64,000 nt of DNA from Sthenelais limicola. Lineage: Eukaryota > Annelida > Polychaeta > Phyllodocida > Sigalionidae. Both the position numbers and the translations under genes were made by a program. The notes below the pieces were generated by a model. It was not told where the DNA came from and did no database searches. It saw only the letters and a program-made list of their open reading frames with translations. This document shows, in pieces, positions 45,191 through 55,015 of the stretch. The stretch spans positions 53,844,773 through 53,908,772 of the forward strand of contig OW804095.1 in the NCBI GenBank assembly GCA_942159475.1, in the 5' to 3' direction. Each line of letters starts with the position of its first letter. Position 1 is the first letter of the stretch.

Positions 45191-46140
45191 CCAACAGGCA
45201 ACATAGGGACAATGCGATCCTTTATATGGTTTCGGTAACTGGTCCAATGACTATTGTAGGATGTATAACGTACCAAATCACAAACAAAAATTGCGGATCA
45301 GCTTATCATTGTAAAGTGGGCTGTATGGAGGGGGGGGGGGATTATCCAACTGAAAACTGTGTATCATGCATATCCTCACTCAAATGGGCTCCACTCTCCA
45401 CTTTGGGAGGTGAAAAATAGCAACAAAACAACAAGCATGGCATCACATGCACTCCAGTTACTTACTTTTCAGAGCTTTGGGCAGGGATAAAAGTGTTCAT
45501 TCTGAAACAAATTCCGACTTTCTTGTTCAAAGAGCTTTTCAGAGTAATGGTTTACATTATAATTGAAGTCTTTATTCCAAGCTGAAACAAAAAGCTATCC
45601 ATCTAAATTATCTATCGTTGACCATCAATATCACTGTGCCCCATGCTATGGGGCCGATTACTAAACCTAAAAGCAGAGTGCTGCTGATCACAGAATTTGA
45701 TTTTGCAAATACAATGTACGGTAGTATCAGATTTTCACTTCTCAGTCTGTTTCTTTGTTCAGTCGTTGGAATACCACCCCTCCAGGCACACAAACGCACT
45801 GACAGTCTTTGTGGTAGCTTGGACAGGGTTATGACAATGGGGCCATATGAAATGTTTGGAGGTTCTGAGAGGTTTTATGAGGTATAAAAGAGATGAGGGA
45901 CAAGTAGAATGTAGTTGTGAAGTATTGAAGTAGTTGTGTAATTGAAGTAGTTGTGAAGGTGAAGACGGTTGGGCTCCCAGAAGTGGAGCCTGAGTCCTAG
46001 GTACTCTCTGGATTGTTAATGGTGGCACATGCGTTATCTGGACAAAGGAGGTGTTAAGGCCCTTTCCCTTGGGAGGATGATATTATGCTGAGAGATTTTC
46101 AGTGGGAGGAAGATATTTCTGGAGGAAACTGCTGCCCTAC
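45191..46140. other. Intergenic; two ambiguous open frames
   Basis: A plus-strand frame at 45226-45420 shows six cysteines in 40 residues, but a 12-G homopolymer interrupts it, which is unusual for coding DNA. A second frame at 45618-45887 has mixed composition without domain or splice support. A GAAGTAGTTGTG-type tandem stretch lies at 45915-45960. Confidence 0.3.
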
Positions 46141-46290
46141 AAGATTGACTGATTCCGTTGACAGGGCTCTTGCGGACTGAGGGGACCATATGTACTGTTA
46201 TTTAGATGATTTTTCTATTGGTCCAGAGATTCTAAATCATGCAAGCTCTTCTGTCCTGATACAATGTGTAAGTTTCTGCTCTGGTGGTTG
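46141..46290 (+). pseudogene. DIRS/Gypsy-type reverse-transcriptase relic
   Basis: One frame reads Arg-Ala-Leu-Ala-Asp, a stop, then Gly-Asp-His-Met-Tyr-Cys-Tyr-Leu-Asp-Asp-Phe-Ser-Ile-Gly. The Cys-Tyr-Leu-Asp-Asp-Phe block is the catalytic motif of DIRS and related LTR-retrotransposon reverse transcriptases, and the residues before it fit the usual helix. The frame is broken before and after. No flanking repeats are identifiable, so this is an old fragment. Confidence 0.45.
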
Positions 46291-46679
46291 ACTTTATAGG
46301 CTTCTTCTCAGTCCCAGGCCAACTATTTAAGCATTAGATAACAAGAGGTTTGATGCCAGGGTGTCTATGGTTTCCTCAACTCCAGTGCATTTACTTTTCT
46401 GCGATTTCAGTGTTAGGCCTCATCTGATACTTTGGTTGGTGTGTACTAGATAGGACCACAGCTTCATTAGCAGCAGCTTAGGACTCTGCACATGAGTCCT
46501 CAATCTAAGTTTAACTGCTTACTTTTTCAGGTACACCTCCAATGTGATTGACTCTTTTGCTGTACTCCTGATGCCCATTATTATTGGTGTGGTTGACTGG
46601 TTGGTTGAACTGCATTTTAAAATTAGACATTGGATCTATGACAATACCTCATGGGGCCAAATCAGAATATTGGTAGGCC
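46291..46679. other. Intergenic, possible retroelement remainder
   Basis: Sequence between the RT relic and the foldback element. It may continue the decayed retroelement (a short hydrophobic frame near 46540-46600), but no motif is identifiable. Confidence 0.3.
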
Positions 46680-47577
46680 AAGATGAAAGTTTAGGAATTA
46701 AACTTAAATGAGATGAGATCTCACAAAACCTCATGCCTAACAAATGCAAAATGAGTGAAGAATTTGAAAGTGTAGGAGCAAGATTTTAAATGAGATGTGA
46801 TCTCATGAAATCTCACTGGCAAAATGGCAGCACCCCCAGGTGCCGCCATGTTGGATTGTTTCTGCTCCTGTTCCTGTAGCATAGTGCTGCTCCTGCTCAA
46901 TGTCCAGTGTAGCAGTGTGCAACACAGTCTGCAGTGTAGCAATGTACAGCACTGTGCAGTGTAGCATTGTGCAGCTCAGCAAATTGCAACACTGTGCTGT
47001 ACAGTAATGTTCAGCACTGTTTGTGCAACGCTGTGCTGAACTCTAATGTGCTGCATTAAAATTCTAATATGCTGCACTGTAAAGTGTTGCTGTGTGCTAG
47101 ATAGTGCTGTGAAGTACAGTGCTGCATGGCACAGTGCTTCACTCTTGTGTGTTGTACTGTGCTGCACAGATTAGTGCAGCTCTGTACTGCATAGCACAGT
47201 ACCGCGCTGTTCTGTTCTGTTCAGTGCTGCTTGACAGTGAAGTGCTGCACTGTTTTGTGCTGCACTGTGCTGCTGAACAGTTGTGGGCTGCACAACACAG
47301 TGCTGCTTTGTCATCATTGATGAAAATACCATAATTATATTCATAGCACCATTATTGCATACTGGTTTCATGTCTAAAACTTTGCACTTCACTTGTGGAA
47401 GGAATCCAAGATGGTGGTGCCCATGGGGGCTGCCATCTTGTGCATGAAATCTCATGAGATCTCATCTCGTTTTAAGTCTCATTCATACCGTTTCATATTC
47501 TTCACACATTTTCCATTCATTTGTTAAACATGGAGATCGTGAGATCTCGACTCACTTTCTTCTACACTTTCATCTTT
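46680..47577. mobile_element. Foldback element with minisatellite core (~0.9 kb)
   Basis: Inverted arms of about 180 bases (46680-46858 and 47402-47577) share, in order, AAGATGAAAGT, GAGATCTCAC, TAACAAATG, TGTGAAGAAT/AGTGAAGAAT, GATCTCATGAAATCTCA and a pair of YY1-like words. Between the arms lies an irregular array (46893-47315) of CAGCACTGTGCTG-type units, roughly 10-14 bases each. There is no transposase. The structure fits a foldback or MITE-type element, and the palindromic unit makes both strands look alike, which explains the Cys/His/Leu-rich frames seen there. Confidence 0.75.
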
Positions 47578-47794
47578 TTCACATATTTATCTTGAGATTC
47601 TTTGGGTGCATTAGAGGTTCTTCTACGTCTTCGTCAAATATTCTATTAATCACTTGTGCCAGTGGCACTTTTACCAGCACTATGAAATTATAAAAACATA
47701 GAACAACTTTTAATTTGTAACAGGTCTGGATGCCTATGATAGATTATATAGTCTGCTATAATAATCACTAGTTATTCGTTTCATTTCCTCCCCG

Positions 47795-48050
47795 GAGTGC
47801 CGGTTTCCCCCACGAAGCAGCCCTAACTTCGATGACGTATGGTGGTGCGCCCATGGGGAGCCCCGGCACCCCAAGGGGATGAGTCATGAATATAATTTTC
47901 AAACAGTTATAGGCTTCTGGGCCTATAATGAACCAATATCTGGTCTTCAATACAATGCTCCCGGGGCGCCGATTCTCCCAACAGGCCTGCCCCAACACTG
48001 ATGACGTCTGGTGACATGCCTGTAGAGAGCCTTGGCACCCCACGAGGGAG
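47795..48050. repeat. GC-rich ~95-bp repeat, two tandem copies
   Basis: Copy 1 (about 47795-47885) and copy 2 (about 47955-48050) share GCCGRTT, GATGACGTMTGGTG, GAGAGCC/GGAGCC and GGCACCCCA in order, separated by about 70 AT-rich bases. The ends of each copy (AGTGCCGG and CCCCGGCACCCC) are partly inverted, so each may fold. The minus-strand open frame at 47768-48043 reads across the pair and is not a gene. Confidence 0.55.
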
Positions 48051-48281
48051 ACCTGAATCTACAGATATATACAAGTTTTAACATACATGAATGTACGATG
48101 TAGCATTAATATCTACAATGCTATATCATTGGTGTTATTTTTCTTTACCTGTAACCAGGAGTTCTAAGATCACGGTTTGTAGCATATATATAGTACACCA
48201 TCAAGGTACTATATCTCCTCCTGTCTATCAACCAACCTCTCCCTTACTCCCACCCAACCCTCTTCACCTAATATGTTTTAC

Positions 48282-48491
48282 CTAAGTTGATAGGCGCTTT
48301 CTTCCTACAAACCATTTTGACGAGTGTTGGGTCAACAGAGGAGACAAACCCTGATGGAAATTGGGTTGACCCGAAAGACAAATATAAAGTCCTGCGAGAC
48401 TGTCGGTTGAGAGTTTCTGAGACGTTGAGCAAGGCGGAAGTTATGTCATAGACGTCCCTGTTCCCGCCACAATGACCCGATATTATTAATA
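48282..48491 (-). CDS. Candidate coding exon, unknown protein
   Basis: The minus strand reads 69 codons with strongly protein-like composition: Gly-His-Cys-Gly-Gly-Asn-Arg-Asp-Val-Tyr-Asp-Ile-Thr, then Asn-Val-Ser-Glu-Thr-Leu-Asn-Arg-Gln-Ser-Arg-Arg, Phe-Pro-Ser-Gly-Phe-Val-Ser-Ser-Val-Asp-Pro and Lys-Met-Val-Cys-Arg-Lys-Lys. It is bounded by TTGTTAG (acceptor) and TTAG|GTAAAA (donor). With these borders the exon is symmetric, phase 1 to phase 1, a class common in extracellular modules, and it carries one N-glycosylation sequon. Family not recognised. A TTAA-type MITE starts only 19 bases beyond the acceptor, so part of the intron's pyrimidine tract or branch region comes from the transposon. 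Confidence 0.45.
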
Positions 48492-48509
48492 CTAACAATA
48501 TCAGACATA

Positions 48510-48785
48510 TTAAACTGCACTCTCAGCTAACGTTGGTCAAAAACTCAAGATTTTATACTCTTTGTTCCATTCTTTGCCAACCCTTCTAACAATCATTTGA
48601 CCAAAATCTTGCTGAATTTACTCCAGTTGTTTTTGGTACAGGTTTTCTAAAATGTCCTTATTTGTATTTGGAGGATCTGCTAGAATCCTTTCTGTGATGG
48701 CTTCACTTGATATCGCTCACCAACGGGCATTTTCTTTGCCGATTTGATTTCAAGTTCTTGTATATTGATGTAGAATGTAATGAGA
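48510..48785. mobile_element. TTAA-type MITE family, 5' part
   Basis: It begins with TTAAACTGCACTCTCAGC and continues AACGTTGGTCAAAAACTC, TTGACCAAAATCTTGCTGAA, ATTTGTATTTGGAGGA, ATCGCTCACCAACGGGCATT and TTCAAGTTCTTGTATA, colinear with 58111-58466. The right terminus is not recognisable, so the copy is truncated at its 3' side. Confidence 0.65.
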
Positions 48786-50699
48786 GCAGTGTCTAGGAGG
48801 CTGTATACGATGCCCACCTGTTTTTATTCCATACAAATGGCATCTGTTACTACGAAATGGTGAAAAAAAAGACTATGGTCCATTATCCTGATTTTTCTCA
48901 CTGTCTGGAGATCACTAGTTTTGAGAGGTTTTATCTCCTTTTAAGAGATATAGTCTTATACAGAGGCTAAACAGATTGACACATAATTTGATTGGAAGGC
49001 AACTTTGAGGGGATTAAAAGGTTAACAAAAGTATCCAATCAGTGTAGTGGACTTGACAGAAGAATATATATTCTTTGTTTTATTGACGGGCATATCATTT
49101 ATTATTATTTTACTGTATTTTAGTCGAATTGCACTCAAGGTAACGGCCGGAAGGCCTGGATTTTATCCAGAGGTCAGTCTACCAATTTTGTCTACCTCAC
49201 ATGTAAAACTTAGACCAAATAAAGTATTTATCAATCCATAGGAGCAGGATAATTAGAAATATTGAATCAGAGTTTCAACCATAAAGAAGTAAACATCTTT
49301 CCTTTCTTCTCTTGATCTCGATGTTGACAACCTGTGAATACATATGTACCACCATGTGTCAGGAAATAAACCAGCTGTTCAAAACAAAAAAATCAATCAA
49401 TCCATATGGCCAAGAAATCAAGAAATATAAAGCAAAATGTACTATCATTCTTCTTGCACGTTATATTGTTGCTGACTGATCTGTGTTAAAACCTAATGTT
49501 AAAAGTAGGTATTTCATTATCTTCATCAACTTCGTACTTGCACAGCTGGAAATATCAGTATTAATGTGATAGACTCATCAATACATCTATCTTAAGAAAA
49601 TCGGCTGTTTAGCCTCATCAGGTACTTTCATTAAGTGTATTCACTTTCCTATTCTTAGTAATCTTATTAGATTATAAGGTGGGGTGTGGTCAGTTGCGTG
49701 GCTACAATTGTAATATATTTATTTAATTTCAATAATGCGGCATTAGGGGGTGGGTCTAAGAGAGCAATTCATAAGACTACAGGTGTCAGTGAGCAATTTG
49801 TTCCCTTTTTTAAAGGGTAAACAGCGTGTATCCAATAAGCTGTGACTCTTCTTTCTCTACAGAGCAGCAACATTAAGAAGGCAACAAGGTTTTCGCTATT
49901 TACTCCTTCAGGTGTATCGTATGGTGACGATTACTGCCTTAACATCCTTACAAAAAACATTCTTACAAAAAACAATTCTACAGATATGTTCTCAGGGAAG
50001 ACGTTCTTGACGAATGGACGTAAGGTGCTCAGAAATATTTGTCCATCCAACGCATTTCTACATATCATAACACATGTCGCAACACGTTTCTATCAATAAA
50101 TGTGTTTTCACCGTTCATCTATAAGGCAATTGAATCTAATTGTTATCCACGCATTCGCCATATAATGCATATTATTATGAATCGTGTTGGAACCGAAACT
50201 CAAACCGCCTCATTTAAAAATATACATTCTAATCATCCCTAATAAGTTTTAGATTACCACTAAATTGAAAAGCGTTAAAAGATCAAAGTCTGTTACCTTT
50301 GACCTTGTACAATTGCTCGCTCAACACTTCTAAAAATATATCTGCACTTTTTGAATCACTGAAGGTCTTTTTAAGGCGCTTGAACCTCAAAGGTTCTATC
50401 AATCTATAAATAATCCTTGTGGTCGTGTAGCCAAACGGGTATTGAACACCCACGGAGCGAACTCAACTGGAATAGTTAACTGAATAACCAACTAATTGCA
50501 AGGTCAATGGGTGCATCATAACAGTGATCCACTCAGCCGGAAGGGTCTTACTTGTTTTGTTAGTAAATAATGTCCAATCATTTCGATGTCTACAATGTAA
50601 GTCTTCATTGTCTTCAGCTACAGATACATCCCACTGTTACATACTCACACACCCCATCCTCCCACACGCATCCCCTTCACACTACGGGTCGATTTGCCG
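48786..50699. other. Intergenic; one transmembrane-like frame
   Basis: A plus-strand frame near 49047-49140 reads an acidic start and a hydrophobic stretch of about 20 residues ending Ala-Leu-Lys at AAG|GTAACG, which could be a membrane exon but more likely reflects AT-rich sequence. Bases 49842-50242 have two short unremarkable frames. Confidence 0.3.
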
Positions 50700-50953
50700 A
50701 TTTGCATTTGAGACAAGGCGTGCTCCGATTGGTTGCCTTGCTTAAGAGCATGCGCAGAGAGGAAGAGAAGGTATGCGTGTGTGACGATTTAAAGGTTGCC
50801 CCTCTCTCGGTCCCAACCAGAAGCTTCACGAGACAGCAGCGTCAGATTCTATTAATAGACGAGGAGTTAACCAACAGCTCGTCAAGCCGGGGAAAGTATT
50901 GCTCAAGTTTATTGGATTTCTACCTGTCCTGCTGTTCCCCGTGCAAACTGCAG
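50700..50953 (+). promoter_or_regulatory. Promoter-like patch and candidate first exon
   Basis: An octamer ATTTGCAT (50700-50707), an inverted CCAAT box ATTGG (50728-50732) and an NRF1-like GCATGCGCA (50748-50756) lie in order, followed by a GC-richer stretch of about 190 bases that ends at a consensus donor, CTGCAG|GTAGGT (50951-50959). The stretch is also open: from ATG 50749 it reads Met-Arg-Arg-Glu-Glu-Glu-Lys-Val-Cys and stays in frame to the donor. It may be a coding first exon or a 5' UTR exon. The next plus-strand exon with good signals is the signal-peptide exon at 58708, so I suspect a long first intron, without proof. Confidence 0.4.
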
Positions 50954-50959
50954 GTAGGT

Positions 50960-53900
50960 TCTGTTTTAGAGGTTGTTTAGTCAGACTAATGCGCATTCTT
51001 TACCATAGCTTCGCCCATCACCATCCAGTGATGGGGTGCCGAGCAGTGCCTATGTCCTTCAAATGACATTGAAATGGACCCAGCAACTTCTTAAAGAACC
51101 AACTTCAGTTGCTATGGCAAATCAAATCAAATGTTTTATCTGACAGTGATGCCAGAATTTATTAGGGAATGAAAAAACTGCTGCAGTGATTTGGCATGGC
51201 AGTAGCTTTTAGGAAGAGATCCTCATATTGTTATAATTTCTCTCAGATTGCCGCAGATTAGGTTCTCTAAGACGAAAATTGGCGCGTCTTTCCTGTGAAG
51301 GCCGGCATTGCATGAGGTTATTTGGAAGCCTTCCCAAGGCTGTAGAAATGCTGTCTGCGACAGGTGATGATTTTCTCATCAGATTGCTGCAGGTTTTCCT
51401 ATGAGGACTTGTCAGATAATGTGTTCGTGTAATGCAATAAGGTGGCAGATACTAGTCCAGAGGCTAAATGGTATCATCAACCAAAACATCTTTCAGTAAT
51501 AGATGTGCAGTTCTGTTAGGTATTGACCCAAGTGAACCTCGCAAAAGCATGAGGAATTTCGCTACAGCTTTGAACGTCATTATCAAGTTGTGTGAGCTAT
51601 TACGATAAAAGAGAGACTCAAATGAATAGTTCAAATGAGTTAGTGAAGGGAATATAAGGAGGTGCTGGACGTTTGGACTGACTTTATTCTATATGGCAAT
51701 GCTATTGCTCATCTCAATCAATACCTGAAATAAGCAATGGATTCCCGCAGAGATTTGCCTCAGGCCAGTGAGTTCTTTTGAAGCTCGTTATATAAATTTA
51801 TACAAATCAATTAGATGAAATCTTTTGATCCCGACTTGCTAAATAAGAATCCATTTGAAAGAATGACGTCGTTAAAATCAAGAAAACACATTTCAAAGAA
51901 TATTATTTTCAAAAAGACGCACTTTTCTTACCTTTCACTCGGAAGATGAGGATCCTCATCTCTTCGAAGATTGACTTCCACTGATTTTGCCTGCCAAACA
52001 ATTGTGTAATGAGTTGTCCTGGTAGTCGCCTCGCAGAGGCAACTAATTATGTGACTAATCCACTTTATGTATATCATTAATCCCCTGTGCAGTTAATGAT
52101 CATGATCCTACTAATTGGCGCGTGCGATAACGAGCAATGCGACATGCCATTCCCCAAGCAGGGTACCAGGCCTTGACTATCCGTGTCATTAATTAGTATA
52201 TATATAATATTGTTGAATCGGTCGTGGCTTGAAAAGATGTCAATTCTAGATTAACACAAGTACAATTAAACGTGAGTGACACGTTAATCTGGAACTCTTG
52301 GACATATTCGGAACATTGGTATCAATCACGTATTTCGCAGAATATTGTTTTCATTCTTCATTCAAATAGACGATGACCAACACACAATTTACACATTCGC
52401 TGGGTACTTCATTTATGAGATCGAACTCTACCCTTTCCCTACAGTGACTATGCAGAGGATGTAGTTCCCCATTAAGTCAATTATTTTCCTTTTTCATTTC
52501 CTCAATAGTCACCCACGAATAGGACTTAATCCAATATTACAGGGCAATTTCCTCCCGTCTGCTCTGAATGGGAATGTTGCACTTGGTGTCCTAAAATATA
52601 TACTCACTATAAAATATTATATATTTGTGTATTATGCGGATCAGTTTGTTTCAGATATATCGGCTGAATCTAGTTAACATTATCAATGTCGCCATAATCT
52701 TGTAGATATAACATAACAAGAAGAAATTGTATCTTGAAAGAGGTAAAGACAATTGTCTTTGATCTAATCACACCTTTTGTTAAAATTAAGCACTTTTTCA
52801 GAATACTTTCTCAGGGAATCTTCGTGTATCAGTCGACTTCTCAAACATATTTGAAATCACATACCAAATATCATCTGAAATGAAGCGATCCATAGCCTTT
52901 CCGGCAATGAGCCCTAGGGCTAACGAGTTATGACCTTGTTTGTATTATCAAATTAGAAAACATTATTTGCAATAGCACTCACAGGATGGTAGTATGTCTC
53001 ATGTTTTAGTTAAAGGGTGCACTAGCGTGCTCCGTTAGTTGAAGATAAGACCCAGTGAGATCATCTTTATAGAAAGCACGTGGTGCATACGGCACGATGT
53101 CTTGTTGGATAAAGATAACAAAATGTTTTTAACAAGAAAATATAATATACGCCGATGAAACGTATCACGTATTTAATGTGAAATTTGTCAATGAAAATGT
53201 TTTTTAAAAATATTAAAAAATATCATTATATCTAATCACCGGTTATGTATAATTTAATTAAAATATAATATTGAAAACGACACAACAAAGTTTCAAGGTT
53301 TGGCGCAAACTAACATTTCGCAGAACTTTATTGACTGCCACCGATCGCGAATATTTTGTTGCCAGATGAATTTCAGATCCGGTTCTCCAATCATCTTATC
53401 AAAAAGCACGATACTTGCTCATGTCACATAATCAAAGCCACTCAGCTATCAATAGACATCTCCAATATTAGCAATAAGTGCCCAGCACCTCAACTTCAGG
53501 AACTTTAATTTCATTCTGGGTTATAAGCAGAAAAGGAGGGCATGCATGGTTATAAATGTGATCCATTGGAAAGCAATTTTGGCCCTTACGTCAGTTTAAT
53601 ACAGACAGGAAATCACAGGTGCACCATAATTACATCAATGTTTCTTTTCGGGAAAGTTTCATTCAATGAAACATTCTCGTTGCCCTCCATTAAAAAAACT
53701 AATAGAATGTTTCATCGAAGGTGGTCAGAATATTTTGCAAACGATTTCCCGATTATATAGGTATATTTTAAGTAAAACACTCGTTAACAAGGAGGAAACG
53801 TGGGTGGAGGGGGAGGGGAGGGGGGATTGGGTGTGGAGAGATGATATCACTATTCCCTGGCAGTGTTAACATGTGGGTTGCAGCCTTTTGTGGAGGTGTA

Positions 53901-54090
53901 AAATTTCCTTAGTTGCCAAATAGTTTTAAGCGATAACTCTCTCATTGTCCATGCCTGCCATTTTATTACATGTGTTATTTCCTAGCGAAACATGAAGCTT
54001 ATTAATTGTAAATCTTTTATCAAGCTATTTCATTCTTTTAGAACTGTAATATATCAGGAAAATCTTTGGAAGGGTGTGGGAAGCACTTCC
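50960..54090. other. Probable intron or intergenic
   Basis: No exon recognised. A block at 52062-52127 shares CTTTATGTATA and CTACTAATT followed by GCGCGTGCG with the promoter-like cluster at 40657-40708. Homeobox-type TAAT words are dense at 52040-52200. A G-rich stretch with quadruplex potential lies at 53800-53836. Confidence 0.35.
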
Positions 54091-54374
54091 AACAACCACA
54101 CATCCATCAGGACTAACACCCACTTACAACCTTAATTAACACATACTTACACGGGACTGTTGTAAATGTTCAACAACGTTAGAAAGTTCTCGTAACTTTA
54201 CAACAATTTTGGAAAGTTGTAACTTTACAACAATGGGGTTGGTGCCAGGGAATAGTAATGTCTGCTCACACAGACCCCATAATTCTTTGTTAAGAAAATA
54301 AAAGCTGTAGTTAGAATATATTCATAAAAGAATTCCAACCAAATAATGGTTCCCAATCCTTGGTAACTACCCTG

Positions 54375-55015
54375 TGATACTGACGTTGTAAGACAGGAAT
54401 TTAAGATAAGATATCCTAAGATCGTCTTACGTAAGACAGGGATGTTGTAGTACTGACGGTAGGATAAGGTAAAATATCTTAGTATTTCTAAGACAGCGTC
54501 ATAGGTGTCTCAGCAGTGTCATAGGTATCTTAAAGCGATGGTGGCTTACGTTTTTTTAGGGGGGAGGAGCCAGTTCAAGTGTGGGGGGAGCGGGTTTTGC
54601 ATGAAATTACTTTCGATACTTTGCTTGTAAGTATTATTTTTTGAGGAAAAATTATACTAACTCTATAAGCTGTATTCAGTGGTAATTGACTTTGACGTTT
54701 CTTAGATATGACTAGGCCTACTGTCTTTAAGATTCCCAAATAACCATTTTATATTAAGTAATCGGGTTTTTCCGATCACCTTTCTTTTTGGCGATGTCAG
54801 ATGACGATGCAGGCGCTAATTCAGCCAAGGTGAAGGTCAGTTTGAGGTGCCACCTGAAATATTCCCCCCTGCAAGATCTTAAATGCCGTAGGATACCGTC
54901 TTAGAATACTGTAGATCGTCTTAGAATACTGTAGGCCTAATTAAGTCATCTTACGTAAGACTTAATGTAAGACGATCTTACTGTAAGATCATCTTACGTT
55001 AGTGCAACAGTTCCT
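54375..55015. repeat. TAAGAC-rich inverted-repeat block
   Basis: The perfect palindrome TCTTACGTAAGA occurs at 54425-54436 and 54949-54960. The left side contains CTAAGATCGTCTTACGTAAG and the right side, reverse-complemented, GTAAGATCGTCTTACATTAAG, so the two ends are inverted copies. TAAGAY/RTCTTA words fill both flanks and fade in the middle. This resembles a MITE with subterminal repeats. Exact ends and target duplication are not resolved. Confidence 0.5.

Noticed and set aside
43994..45238. Plus-strand open frames across the LINE
   Set aside because: They are antisense readings of the reverse-transcriptase gene and of the CTTCAT microsatellite (Leu-His-Leu-His and poly-Ser readings).
47119..47455. 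Cys/His/Leu-rich frames on both strands near 47 kb
   Set aside because: They read the palindromic minisatellite of the foldback element, and both strands give similar peptides.
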